DNA of 64,000 nucleotides from contig CAWAOX010000014.1 of the NCBI GenBank assembly GCA_963783835.1, forward strand, positions 186,001-250,000, written 5' to 3'. The notes beneath the pieces were generated by a model. The model was given only the letters and a program-made list of their open reading frames with translations. It did no database searches and had not been told where the DNA came from. Below, in pieces: positions 25,178 to 35,518 of this stretch. The translations under genes were made by a program, and so were the position numbers. The DNA is from CAIQPS01 sp963783835. Its GTDB lineage: Bacteria; Actinomycetota; Thermoleophilia; RBG-16-64-13. Numbering within the stretch: the stretch's first letter is position 1; every line of letters starts with the position of its first letter.

Positions 25178-26348
25178 TCTCGTACTTCCCCACCAACTCG
25201 CTCACCCGGTCGAGGATCTCGCGCGGTGTGATCAAGGTGCCATCGATCTTGCCCATGCTGATGACCGTGGTCCAGTTCTCGGCCATCTTCCGCACCTCGC
25301 GCGCGTACTGGCCGAGGTTCAGTTCGGGGATGAGCATGAACTCTACCCGCCTGGCGACGGTTTGGATTATCTCCACCGGCAGCGGGAACAGGGTGTAGAG
25401 GTGGAGCACCTCCACCTGCAGCCCTTCCTTCTCGGCCATCTTCCAGGCCGCCCGGGCGCTTCGCGCGCAGGAACCGTAGGCCACGATACAGACGCGACCC
25501 TTGCCCTCGTTCTTCACGTCGTAGAGGCAGAGCTCGTCGCGGTGGTTTCCGACCTTGTCGTAGAGCTCGCGGATGAACTTCTCGCTCTTCTCCGGGTCGT
25601 TGGTGGGGAATCCGGTCTCGTCGTGTATGAGGCCGGTCACGTGAGGGTGCGTCTCGGAGCCCAGCACGTGGGGCGGATGCACCTCGCGCACCATATCGGG
25701 GTGGAGGTAACCCGGGGTGAAGTCGAAATCCCCGCTGGTGAGGCGGTAGCGCCCGATGAGCTCGGGAGCGAAGCTCTCGCGCATGTGGCCGACCACTTCG
25801 TCGGCGAGCAGGGTGACCGGGGTGCGGAAGCGCTGGGCGAAGCGGACGGCGGCCATCGTCAGCCGGTACATGTCGGCAACGTTGGAGGCGGCCAGCACCA
25901 CGGCCGGGTGATCGCCATGGGTGCCCCAGCGAGCCTGCATGACGTCGCCCTGGGACGGGGCAGTCGGACGGCCGGTCGACGGGCCGGCCCGCATCACGTC
26001 CACGATGACGAGCGGGGCTTCGACCATGATGGCGTAGCCGATGGCCTCCTGCATCAGCGAGAAGCCCGGGCCCGAGGTGGCGGTCATGGCCAGCTGTCCG
26101 GCAAGCGACGCCCCGATGCAGGCGCAGATGGAGCCGATCTCGTCCTCCATCTGTAGGAAGACTCCACCGAGCCGGGGCAACTCGTACGCCATGGCTTCCA
26201 TGATCTCGGAGCTGGGAGTGATGGGATACCCGGCGAAGAAACGGACGCCCGCGTCGAGAGCTCCCAGAGCGCAAGCCCGGTTGCCCTGGATCAGCATGCT
26301 GCCGGGGTCGATCTTCTCCCGCAACACGTGTGTGTGCCAGCGTTCCAT
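25170..26348 (-). CDS. korA: 2-oxoacid:ferredoxin oxidoreductase alpha subunit
   Basis: Alpha subunit of a Kor-type enzyme: LIQGNRACALGALDAGVRFF, GYPITPSSEIMEAMA, TSGPGFSLMQEAIGYA and the ESFAPE region are typical of 2-oxoglutarate or related 2-oxoacid:ferredoxin oxidoreductases. ATG 26348 starts MERWHTHV; an upstream GTG at 26405 would add 19 residues of non-conserved sequence. First gene of the korA-korB-korC-bcrD-like transcript. KorAB is the known ferredoxin reductant for benzoyl-CoA reductase in Thauera, which fits the ATPase genes here. Confidence 0.9.
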   Translation of the reverse strand: MERWHTHVLREKIDPGSMLIQGNRACALGALDAGVRFFAGYPITPSSEIMEAMAYELPRLGGVFLQMEDEIGSICACIGASLAGQLAMTATSGPGFSLMQEAIGYAIMVEAPLVIVDVMRAGPSTGRPTAPSQGDVMQARWGTHGDHPAVVLAASNVADMYRLTMAAVRFAQRFRTPVTLLADEVVGHMRESFAPELIGRYRLTSGDFDFTPGYLHPDMVREVHPPHVLGSETHPHVTGLIHDETGFPTNDPEKSEKFIRELYDKVGNHRDELCLYDVKNEGKGRVCIVAYGSCARSARAAWKMAEKEGLQVEVLHLYTLFPLPVEIIQTVARRVEFMLIPELNLGQYAREVRKMAENWTTVISMGKIDGTLITPREILDRVSELVGKYESV

Positions 26349-26460
26349 CTCACTCGAAGTGTAACACCGCCGAGAGGGCGGGAAGCTTCCCGGCGCCGCC
26401 CGCACACACCGGACGATGGGGACGGTATGCGGGTGATCGCGCGGTCGGCTGCGCGGCCTC

Positions 26461-27114
26461 CTAGGCGGGCGGCTGCGGGTGCTTGAGATAGGCGATTATG
26501 ACTTCGGCCAGCCGCTGCAGGAGCAGATCGGGCGGAGCGGCCGCCGGAAGAGACACGCCAGAGAGAGAGCGCTGGACGTACTCTTCCTGAGCCGCCTGCG
26601 CCAGTCGGGAGGCGACCCGCGCGGCGTCCTCGGGATCCGCATGCCCTATCTGTCCGGCATGCCGCATGAGCACCTCCACTTCGAGGTCCTCGATGACAGC
26701 TTTGTGCCGATAGCCTTGGGCCCGCAACACGGGGTCGGTCGCTCCGTGCACGACGAACGCCTCGAACAGCCGGCCGTCACCCTCGGCGGCGAGGTGCTTG
26801 ATCCGGAGCAGATGCCGGACCGATTCCTCGAGCGAGAGACCGTCCCAGTCGACCTTGGCAAGGTGTGCGCGCATGACCTCTTCTTCCCGAGCCTGGACGC
26901 GGTCCTGAACGGCGTGCAGAAGCGCTGTCTTGTCACCGAATCGGGCGTAGAGTGTGCCTATGGAGGTGCGAGAGCGGCGGACTACCTCAGCGGTGGTGAG
27001 AGCCTCGAAGCCCTTGCTCTTGATGAGAGACTCCGCGGCTCTCAGAAGGCGTTCCTGGGAGTCGCGGCTCCGCTGCTGGCAGGGAGCTTTCACGGCATGT
27101 GCGGTTTCGGCCAC
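26461..27114 (-). CDS. TetR-family transcriptional regulator
   Basis: A 217-residue TetR repressor. The helix-turn-helix lies at about residues 38-60 (TTAEVVRRSRTSIGTLYARF followed by GDKTALL); the C-terminal ligand domain is helical and unassigned. GTG start at 27114. It is divergent from the acetolactate synthase/citrate synthase pair with a palindrome between them, so these are the likely targets, along with itself. Confidence 0.9.
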   Translation of the reverse strand: MAETAHAVKAPCQQRSRDSQERLLRAAESLIKSKGFEALTTAEVVRRSRTSIGTLYARFGDKTALLHAVQDRVQAREEEVMRAHLAKVDWDGLSLEESVRHLLRIKHLAAEGDGRLFEAFVVHGATDPVLRAQGYRHKAVIEDLEVEVLMRHAGQIGHADPEDAARVASRLAQAAQEEYVQRSLSGVSLPAAAPPDLLLQRLAEVIIAYLKHPQPPA

Positions 27115-27154
27115 GGTTCGATTTTAACACCACCGAACCTCGAATTGGAGACCC

Positions 27155-27184
27155 TTGACTGTGGAATCTAGAATCTATATTCTA
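27155..27184 (+). promoter_or_regulatory. promoter with TetR-type operator palindrome
   Basis: TTGACT (27155-27160) is followed after 17 bases by TATTCT (27178-27183). Overlapping the -10, TAGAAT-CTAT-ATTCTA (27169-27184) is a perfect 6-4-6 inverted repeat. Binding there would block the promoter of the acetolactate synthase gene. This AT-rich patch stands out in the GC-rich surroundings. Confidence 0.65.
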
Positions 27185-27231
27185 AGATGGAGTCGCTGGT
27201 GCGGCTGCCGTCACATCCGAGGGGGGGCTGA

Positions 27232-28863
27232 ATGAAGGCCGCGGATCTTTTCACCCGGTGTCTCGAGAACGAGGGAGTGGAGTTCGTCTTCGGGATGCCC
27301 GGCGAAGAGACCCTCCAACTCGTCGATTCCATCGCTTCAAGCGACGTCAAGTTCGTCACCACCCGGCACGAGCAGGGAGCCGCTTTCATGGCCGACGTCT
27401 ACGGACGGCTGACCGGGCGGGCAGGCGTGTGCCTCTCCACCCTCGGGCCGGGAGCGACCAACCTCGTCACCGGTGTCGCGGACGCGAACATGGACATGGC
27501 GCCCCTGGTAGCCATCTCCGGCCAGGCTCCGACGACCCGCCTTCACAAGCAGAGCCATCAGGTCATCGACCTGGTCCGCCTCTTCGAGCCGATCACCAAG
27601 TACGGAGCGCAGGTGCGGGCTCCCAAGACCATTCCCGAGATCGTGCGCAAGGCCTTCAAAGTCGCGGAGGCGGAGAGCCCTGGGGCCTGCTTCATCGAGT
27701 TTCCCCAGGACGTCGCCGAGATGGAAGTGTCGGACGCCGAGCCTCTGCGACGGCAAAGCCCCCATCCCCCCTACCCCAATCCAGCCCACCTCGGGGAGGT
27801 CGCGGCCCTGGTGGACGCATCCCATGCTCCGCTCATCATGGCGGGGCACGGTGTGATCCGGCTGGGAGCTTCCGACCAGTTGGTGGCGTTCGCCGAGAAG
27901 CTCAACATCCCGGTAGTGACCACCTTCATGGCCAAGGGGGCCATCCCGGCCTCGCACCGGTTGCTTCTCGGCACGGCGGGGCTTCAGTCGAACGACTACA
28001 ACTTCTGCGGGTTCAAACAAGCCGACCTCATCATCTGCATCGGGTACGACATGGTCGAGTACCATCCCTATCTCTGGCGCAGAGACGAGCATAAGTTGGT
28101 CCATATCCACGCCGTCCCGGCAGAGGTCGACGAGCACTACATCGTCGACGGAGGCATCGTCTGCCATATCGGGGCCAGCCTCGACGCCCTGCGGACACAA
28201 TGCCGGCGCCACCGTTTCCGGGTGGCGGCCACCCCCCGCCGCAACCTGCTTGCGGAGATCGCGGAGTACGCCGACGACAAGGGCTATCCGGTGAAACCGC
28301 AGAAGATCATCAACGACATCCGGGCGGCGCTCGGTCCCGACGACATCGTGATCAGCGACGTCGGGGCGCACAAGATGTGGCTCGCCCGGCTCTACCAAGC
28401 CGAACGCCCGAACACCTGCATAGTCTCCAACGGCTTCGCTGCGATGGGCATCGCCCTTCCCGGGGCGGTAGCGGCAAGCCTGGTCCATCCCGATAGGACC
28501 ATCCTGGCCGTCACCGGAGATGGCGGCTTCATGCTCAACTCTCAGGAGCTCGAGACTGCGGTCAGACTGGGTCTCAACTTCGTCGTGCTCATCTGGAACG
28601 ACTCTTCCTACGGGCTGATAGAGTGGAAGCAGGTCTGCCAACTGGGGCGCACGAGTTGTGTAAACTTCGGTAATCCGGACTTCGTCCTCTACGCGAGGAG
28701 CTTCGGGGCTGAAGGCTACCGGATCGAACGAGCCTCGGATCTCCTGCCCACCCTTCAAGCGGCGATACGAAGACCGGGAGTGACGGTGATCGACTGCCCT
28801 GTCGACTACCGGGAGAACGTGTTCCTCACCGAGCGCCTAGGCGCGCTCGTGTGCAAAGACTAG
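27232..28863 (+). CDS. alsS: acetolactate synthase, catabolic AlsS-like
   Basis: Thiamine-diphosphate enzyme of 543 residues condensing two pyruvates to acetolactate. The catalytic Glu is in TTRHEQGAAFMADVYGR (E47); the TPP/Mg site is GDGGFMLNSQELETAVRLGL with NDSSYGLIEWKQ. No regulatory small-subunit gene follows, as for AlsS-type enzymes. ATG with GGGGGG just upstream. Located downstream of a TetR-controlled promoter and 34 bases before citrate synthase, suggesting a pyruvate-overflow unit. Other ThDP enzymes of this superfamily remain possible. Confidence 0.85.
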   Translation: MKAADLFTRCLENEGVEFVFGMPGEETLQLVDSIASSDVKFVTTRHEQGAAFMADVYGRLTGRAGVCLSTLGPGATNLVTGVADANMDMAPLVAISGQAPTTRLHKQSHQVIDLVRLFEPITKYGAQVRAPKTIPEIVRKAFKVAEAESPGACFIEFPQDVAEMEVSDAEPLRRQSPHPPYPNPAHLGEVAALVDASHAPLIMAGHGVIRLGASDQLVAFAEKLNIPVVTTFMAKGAIPASHRLLLGTAGLQSNDYNFCGFKQADLIICIGYDMVEYHPYLWRRDEHKLVHIHAVPAEVDEHYIVDGGIVCHIGASLDALRTQCRRHRFRVAATPRRNLLAEIAEYADDKGYPVKPQKIINDIRAALGPDDIVISDVGAHKMWLARLYQAERPNTCIVSNGFAAMGIALPGAVAASLVHPDRTILAVTGDGGFMLNSQELETAVRLGLNFVVLIWNDSSYGLIEWKQVCQLGRTSCVNFGNPDFVLYARSFGAEGYRIERASDLLPTLQAAIRRPGVTVIDCPVDYRENVFLTERLGALVCKD

Positions 28864-28897
28864 AGCAGCATCCGACGCGAGCACGAGGATGGGATCG

Positions 28898-30231
<1,334 letters not shown>

Positions 30232-30235
<4 letters not shown>

Positions 30236-30585
30236 AAGTGGGCGACGGCCGTGGACTGTTGGGCCAGGTGATCCTTGACGAACGGTAGGTGCTTGAGCAG
30301 GTAGGAGCCCCCCGAGGCCTTCACGGTCACCTCATACCATTTCGTCGTCCCCTTGTGGTAGCTCAGGTCCACCAGTTCGACGCCCTCGCTGGCCGCCATG
30401 ACCTGGATGATCCTTTGGACCGCGTCCTCGCTCCCCCCTGTGTCCACGTAGGCCTGGACGGCTTGTTCGGCGGCCTGATTCGAGAAGTCGACGGCGTTCC
30501 GGTGGGCGCCGTACATGCTCAGACCGTCGGCCACCAGGACGCCGACGAGGGCCAGAACAACGACTATGAATAGGATTAGTCTCAT
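30232..30585 (-). CDS. small membrane-anchored hypothetical protein
   Basis: A 117-residue protein starting with one hydrophobic segment (LILFIVVVLALVGVLVADGL) followed by a soluble domain outside the membrane. It resembles pilin-like or TadE-like small proteins only in layout; I cannot name a family. It is 45 bases downstream of the 710-residue membrane protein gene on the same strand and overlaps the end of gltA by 4 bases. Confidence 0.65.
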
Positions 30586-30630
30586 ACGTGTAGGAACGGA
30601 ACGGTGGTCACAAAGTTACGCTCTACGGAG

Positions 30631-32763
30631 TTACGCGGCCGGGCGAGCTTTCCCTCTACGCGCGTACCAGATGCCGAGAACGATCACCAGGATAGCGAAG
30701 ACCGCGAGGGCCGCCCAGGGAAGGACCTCCCCCGGAGTGACGAAGTGGAGCGAAGTGCTGCTTTCGTCCAGGACGCTCGTGCCAGCGATCAGCCGGGCGG
30801 TCAGTTCTCGGGACGACGAAGTGCCCACCACCGGCACGGCTATCTCATTGCCCCCAGCCTCCAACCGGACCTTCACGACATCGCCCTGCGGGAAGCGAAC
30901 ACCCTCTCCGCTCAGCCGGAGTTCGGCGGTGACCACGTAGTCCGCGCCGTTCTCCGCGACCAGCGTCACCTCCCCTTCGTGGCCCATGATCAGGGCCCCG
31001 TTCGATCCCGCCAGGCGGATCTTGTCCAACTCGCCCTTGGCCACCGTCTCCGCCTGGACGGCATAGCCCAGCCCGGCGCTCGCCTCCTCGGGCGTGACGC
31101 CCGCCCGCGACCACCAGCGGCTCTCGGCGAGGAATAGGGACAGGCGGGCCGTCTGGAGTGGGAGACTGGCGGGGTCGGACACGGCCGCCAGGTCGTCGAC
31201 GAGCGCGTGGGCGCTCTGCACCGCCGAGAAGATGGTCTCCGCGATGTAACCGGAGAGCGGGACCGGGTCCCGGCTGAGCAGCAACGGGCGTGTCCCCGGC
31301 GGGTGCGCGCGTAACAGGCCGGCCAGCGTCTGGGTGCGGATCCAGGGATCCTTTCGCAGTTCTTCACCGATGGCCTCCAGGTACGGGCCAGGCGCCAGAA
31401 CGAAGTCGGGGTCGGGGGTCAGAACGAGTGCGTCATGGTCGCCGGACGCAAGCACGGCGGCGATACCGGCGAAAAGGACGGCCGGATCCCAGGGGGAAGC
31501 CATCAGGTCACGCAGGTCACTTTGGGCGAGAACGAGGGTCACTCGATCGTTCTGGTCGTCCTGGGCCCTGACCGCGACTGTGCCCTCCGCCAACGGCTCA
31601 TTGAGACCCTCGGCCACCGCGTCGTCGACGAGGACGTGGTCTATCGAAGCGTCGCCATAATCCCCGAGGCTGTCCGTGGTCAGGTCGAAGCCCGGGGACC
31701 AGGCTCCTGAAGACGGCAGCGCAAGCCCCATGGTCTGCACGAGTTCCCGCTTGCCCAGTTGGATCTGCTCGAAGCCGTCGCGCCAGGTTTGGGTGGCTAG
31801 AAGCCCCAGGTCGGGCCCGGCATAAGCGCTCACCGCGACTTCGATCGCGTCCTTTTCGGCCAGACCGGCGAGACCGGCTAGGACCGTGGCGGCGTTCTTC
31901 GCCGCCGGGTCGTCGCCGCTCACCTCAACGGCGGCCCCCGATGCGTCCGTCCGGGTGTAGCCGTCCGCCATGTCGCGCAGTTGCGTCAGCAGCACCGGCT
32001 CGACGCCGAGGCTGAAGCGCCAATCGGGGAACTTGCCGGGCAGAGCGAGCAGGGCGGGCAGGTCGCCGGACGTCGCCTGCACAGTCTCGGTTTCTGCCGC
32101 CGGGTTGCCGGCCTGCGCCGCCGCGTCGGAGGACTCGGCCGCGGCGCCGGGCGCGCACGCCTCCTCCAACGCGGCATCGAAGAAGCTGCCGTCCGGGCCC
32201 TGGTGCACACCCAGCGCCGCCCTCCACACGAAGGCGAGGTCGAGGGGCACGGTGCGAGCCGCGACCCTCCCCATCCAAGTGCTGCCTGTCCCCACCAGAA
32301 AGCCGTTCGACCGGATCTCCACGATGATCCGATACGCCCCAGGCGCCGCGGGCAGAGTCGCGAGCGGCACCGGTAGACGAAGCTCCGACGGAGAGGGGCG
32401 AGCGACGCCGGGAAGGGAGCCGGCCGCCACGGTGAAGCGCCCCGCTTCGGGCAGGGCGGGATCGCTCTCGGACAGTTGTGAGAGGGTAGCCGGCCCCTCG
32501 ATGCGGACGGCGAGGGTATCGCCGGCGTTCAGAGCCGTAATGGCGTCGCCCGAGACGGTGATCGCCGGTGTCTCGTTCAGCCGCGTGAGCGAACGGTCCA
32601 TGGTGACGGTGAGAGGATCGGCCGCGGCTGCCGCGCGCGGCGGCGCGGCGAGCAGCATACCGGCACAGAGAAGGGTGGTCGCCGCAGCAAAGATGGCAAG
32701 CGCCGCGGCCAAGGTGAACCCCTTCGCCGTGCGCCATCGTCTGCGAAGATCAGCCGGGCTCAT
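30631..32763 (-). CDS. large secreted, doubly membrane-anchored protein of unknown function
   Basis: 710 residues. A signal/anchor segment (ALAIFAAATTLLCAGMLLA) is followed by an Ala-rich cleavage-like region, an extracellular body, and a C-terminal membrane segment (WAALAVFAILVIVLGIWY) with a basic tail. The body has a beta-sandwich-like start, an acidic Ala-rich insert and a C-terminal beta domain. The layout resembles actinobacterial DUF6049-type cell-surface proteins, but I see no decisive motif. It lies 9 bases after the RsbW-like gene and is likely co-transcribed. Confidence 0.72.
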   Translation of the reverse strand: MSPADLRRRWRTAKGFTLAAALAIFAAATTLLCAGMLLAAPPRAAAAADPLTVTMDRSLTRLNETPAITVSGDAITALNAGDTLAVRIEGPATLSQLSESDPALPEAGRFTVAAGSLPGVARPSPSELRLPVPLATLPAAPGAYRIIVEIRSNGFLVGTGSTWMGRVAARTVPLDLAFVWRAALGVHQGPDGSFFDAALEEACAPGAAAESSDAAAQAGNPAAETETVQATSGDLPALLALPGKFPDWRFSLGVEPVLLTQLRDMADGYTRTDASGAAVEVSGDDPAAKNAATVLAGLAGLAEKDAIEVAVSAYAGPDLGLLATQTWRDGFEQIQLGKRELVQTMGLALPSSGAWSPGFDLTTDSLGDYGDASIDHVLVDDAVAEGLNEPLAEGTVAVRAQDDQNDRVTLVLAQSDLRDLMASPWDPAVLFAGIAAVLASGDHDALVLTPDPDFVLAPGPYLEAIGEELRKDPWIRTQTLAGLLRAHPPGTRPLLLSRDPVPLSGYIAETIFSAVQSAHALVDDLAAVSDPASLPLQTARLSLFLAESRWWSRAGVTPEEASAGLGYAVQAETVAKGELDKIRLAGSNGALIMGHEGEVTLVAENGADYVVTAELRLSGEGVRFPQGDVVKVRLEAGGNEIAVPVVGTSSSRELTARLIAGTSVLDESSTSLHFVTPGEVLPWAALAVFAILVIVLGIWYARRGKARPAA

Positions 32764-32772
32764 GGCCGGCAG

Positions 32773-33198
32773 CTATGCGGGCAGGAGCTTGGTCAGGCGG
32801 AGCACGGTACCTTCGGCTTCGCTGTCGAACTTGACCATCTCGTCCGTGAGAGCTTTCAATATGGTCAGCCCCAGGCCGGCCTCGCTCATCGGGTCGCAAC
32901 CCTCCAGCCAGGCGAGCTGCTCGCGCGGTTCAGGATAGACCACGCTTATCGCGAAGGCGTCCGGCCGGGAGTCGAAGTCCATCCGGATGGAGCGCCCCGG
33001 CACCGCTGCCGCCGCGGCCAAAAAGCAGTTACAGGCCTCGGTCACGATCACTTTGAGATCGGCGACGAATTCTTCGTCGAGCGAATCACGTACGCCGAGC
33101 GCGCCGGCGACGAGACGGCACAGAGCCACATACTCCGGTCGGCAGGGTATGAACAGCGACACCGGAGATGCCGCCAAGTCTGTCTGCTGGTCGGTCAT
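32773..33198 (-). CDS. RsbW-like anti-sigma/serine kinase ATPase domain
   Basis: A 141-residue GHKL ATPase of the HATPase_c_2 type. The N-box region is LKVIVTEACNCFLAA and the G-box-like segment is EAGLGLTILKALTDEM. Such proteins bind sigma factors or phosphorylate STAS anti-anti-sigma partners; none is next to it here. The conserved N-box Asn is displaced (TEACNCF versus SEACTNA), so ATPase activity may be altered. ATG 33198 was chosen; the longer frame to 33384 is antisense-like sequence of the amrS end. Confidence 0.82.
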   Translation of the reverse strand: MTDQQTDLAASPVSLFIPCRPEYVALCRLVAGALGVRDSLDEEFVADLKVIVTEACNCFLAAAAAVPGRSIRMDFDSRPDAFAISVVYPEPREQLAWLEGCDPMSEAGLGLTILKALTDEMVKFDSEAEGTVLRLTKLLPA

Positions 33199-33220
33199 GG
33201 TGTTCGAATCATACGTCGTT

Positions 33221-34282
33221 TCACTCCCACCCATCGACCAGATCGAGGTCTTCCCCGCACACGCCGCAACGCCCGTCTTTGACCAGCAGGTTCTGCGCCC
33301 TCTGCTCGTCCCGCTCGATGACGGTGCGTCCGCAACAGGGACAGATCGTGTTCCTGCCCGGGTGTCCGGGAACATTCCCCACATACACGAAACTCAATCC
33401 CTCCCCCTTGCCCAGCAGGACCGCGCGCTCCAGGGTCTTTATGGGGGTGGCGGGAAGATATGAGAGCTCAAACTCGGGCAGAAAGCGGGTAACGTGCCAC
33501 GGAGTCTTGGGGCCGAGGGCGTCGCAGACCCACCTCGCCATCGACCTGATGCTCGCGTCATCGTCGTTAACGCCCGGAACTATGTTCGACACCACCTCCA
33601 CGTGGCAACCGTGCTTCTCCTTGGCCCTCACGGCGGCGGCGAGAGCCGGCGCGGGATCCTTCACCTTGGTCATCCGGGCCCAGCCCTCGGCGCTTGCGGC
33701 CTTGAGATCGAATTTGAACGCCTCGATCACTGGGCCCACAAAATCCACGGCGGCCTCGGTCAGGTAGCCAGCGGTCACGAAGACGGTGTAGAGGCCGGCC
33801 TCCTTGAAGGCCGCGCAGACGTCGTGGACGTACTCGATCCATACGGCGGGGTCGTTGTAGGTGAAGGCCACCCCGGACAGTTTGGCCCGCTTGGCCAGCG
33901 CGAGGGCGCCTTCGGGGGAGAGTTCGGAGAGGCGGGCGGTCTCGTTGCGCGCGTTGGCGTGGGATATCTGCCAGTTCTGGCATCCGGCGCAGAGAACATT
34001 GCATCCGTAGCAGCCCAGGGAGAGAGCGCGGGTACCGGGATGGAAGTGGAAGAGAGGCTTCTTCTCGATCTCGTCGCTGATGACACTCGCCGGCCGCCCG
34101 TAGGTAAGACTGACCAGGCGGCCGTCCCGCGCTCCTCGGGCCCTGCAAAGACCCTCTGAGTTCTCCCGGATGACGCAGAGATGGGGGCATAGCGTGCAGC
34201 GGACGCCGCCCGGCGCCGGCTCCTCGAAGAGGGCCGGGCTGGACGAAGGGCGAGTGGGTGCTGCGTCGTTGTCGGGGCTCAT
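33221..34282 (-). CDS. amrS: AmmeMemoRadiSam-type radical SAM protein (AmrS)
   Basis: A 353-residue radical SAM protein. CTLCPHLCVIRENSEGLC is the N-terminal Cys-rich motif, and GCNVLCAGCQNWQIS carries the C-x3-C-x2-C SAM cluster. VAFTYNDPAVWIEY and SNIVPGVNDD are conserved. Two C-terminal CxxC pairs (CPCCG and CGVCG) suggest a zinc ribbon extension not present in all members. The Memo-like and AMMECR1 partners are not adjacent. ATG 34282 follows CGGAG; a GTG just upstream is possible. Confidence 0.88.
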   Translation of the reverse strand: MSPDNDAAPTRPSSSPALFEEPAPGGVRCTLCPHLCVIRENSEGLCRARGARDGRLVSLTYGRPASVISDEIEKKPLFHFHPGTRALSLGCYGCNVLCAGCQNWQISHANARNETARLSELSPEGALALAKRAKLSGVAFTYNDPAVWIEYVHDVCAAFKEAGLYTVFVTAGYLTEAAVDFVGPVIEAFKFDLKAASAEGWARMTKVKDPAPALAAAVRAKEKHGCHVEVVSNIVPGVNDDDASIRSMARWVCDALGPKTPWHVTRFLPEFELSYLPATPIKTLERAVLLGKGEGLSFVYVGNVPGHPGRNTICPCCGRTVIERDEQRAQNLLVKDGRCGVCGEDLDLVDGWE

Positions 34283-34510
34283 CACGCGCTCCGGAGTGGT
34301 GGTCGAATACGGTCTCGTGTCGCAAAGAATGTCCCACGATCGAGCGCGAAGTATACCTTTGCGCGCTAAAATAGCCGCGCGCGGTTAGACACAGGGGGGT
34401 TGCCGTGGTATGAATTCATTGTGCGGTACTGACATGCATGCCGGGGCTCGGCGCGGGTAGGCAACCCCGCCCGGGCGAAACACCCGGCCAAAACCCAGGA
34501 GGTGGGGTAG

Positions 34511-35506
34511 TTGAAGAAGTTTCATGTCCTTTCCATCGCGCTGATCGTGCTCGCATTGATCGTCCTTCCGGTAGCCACCGGTTGCGGCGAAACTACGACC
34601 ACGACGGCCGCTCCGAGCACGGAGACCACCGCGGCTCCCAGCACGGAGACCACTGCCGCCGCGGCGGAGTGGGATATCAACAAGCTGGTCTCGACGATCA
34701 AGGTGGACGACGCGGCCGCCGCCCTCGTCCCCGACAAGTACAAGACCGAAAGCGTCAAAGTGGGCTCCGACTCCCCATATCCGCCGTGGGAGATGTTCGT
34801 CGGCGAGACCGAACAGTTCACCGGTTTTGACTACGACCTGGCCCAGGCGATCGGCGCCAAACTGGGGATCAAGTTCGAGTTCATCAAAGCCTCGTTCGAC
34901 GGCATCCTCATCGGCATTCAGGCGGGCAACTACGACCTCGCCATGTCGGGGATGTACGACAACAAGCTCCGCCAGGAGACCGTCGACTTTGTCGACTACG
35001 CCCAGGATGGCACGGGGCTCCTCGTGAAGAAGGGTAATCCCGAGGGGATCAAGGGCTTCGCGGACCTGGCCGGCAAAGCCGTGGGCGCCGAGAAGGGCAC
35101 CACCCAGGCCGCGGCGCTGGCCGCGCTCAACGAACAGTTCAAGACCGAGGGCAAACCCGAGATGACCGTGAGTGAGTTCCCCGATCAGCCGGCGGCGTTG
35201 CTGGCGGTCCAGAGCGGCAAGATCGTCGCCGACCTCACCGACTCTTCGACTGCGGGCTATATCGCAGTGACGACCGACGACGGGGCGACATTCGAAGTCA
35301 TCATGGACCCGAACCCGCCGAGCGGCTGGGAGACTCAGCCGGACGGTATCGGGGTGCTCAAGAGCAACACCGGGCTGCGCGACGCCATCCAGAAAGCCCT
35401 GCAGGCTCTGATGGACGACGGCACGTACAAGACCATCATCGGCCACTACGGCATCCAGCCGCTCGACAAGGCCACCATCAACGCCGGTACGCAACCCGGC
35501 GGCTGA
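34511..35506 (+). CDS. polar amino-acid ABC transporter substrate-binding lipoprotein
   Basis: A 331-residue periplasmic-type binding protein (family 3) anchored as a lipoprotein: signal peptide then VATGC lipobox, followed by a Thr/Ala/Pro/Ser repeat linker (APSTETTA twice). The binding core shows VGSDSPYPPWE, FTGFDYDLAQAIGAKLG, LAMSGMYDNKLRQE and VGAEKGTTQA. TTG start at 34511 is supported by AGGAGGT 8 bases upstream. The 225-base region before it (34286-34510) is a leader with short GC-rich stems; I could not assign a riboswitch. Ligand cannot be specified beyond polar amino acids. Confidence 0.9.
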   Translation: MKKFHVLSIALIVLALIVLPVATGCGETTTTTAAPSTETTAAPSTETTAAAAEWDINKLVSTIKVDDAAAALVPDKYKTESVKVGSDSPYPPWEMFVGETEQFTGFDYDLAQAIGAKLGIKFEFIKASFDGILIGIQAGNYDLAMSGMYDNKLRQETVDFVDYAQDGTGLLVKKGNPEGIKGFADLAGKAVGAEKGTTQAAALAALNEQFKTEGKPEMTVSEFPDQPAALLAVQSGKIVADLTDSSTAGYIAVTTDDGATFEVIMDPNPPSGWETQPDGIGVLKSNTGLRDAIQKALQALMDDGTYKTIIGHYGIQPLDKATINAGTQPGG

Positions 35507-35518
35507 TAGGCAAACGAG

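Noticed and set aside
34286..34510. Riboswitch in the leader of the amino-acid ABC transporter
   Set aside because: Short GC-rich stems are present, but no known aptamer core could be matched by eye.
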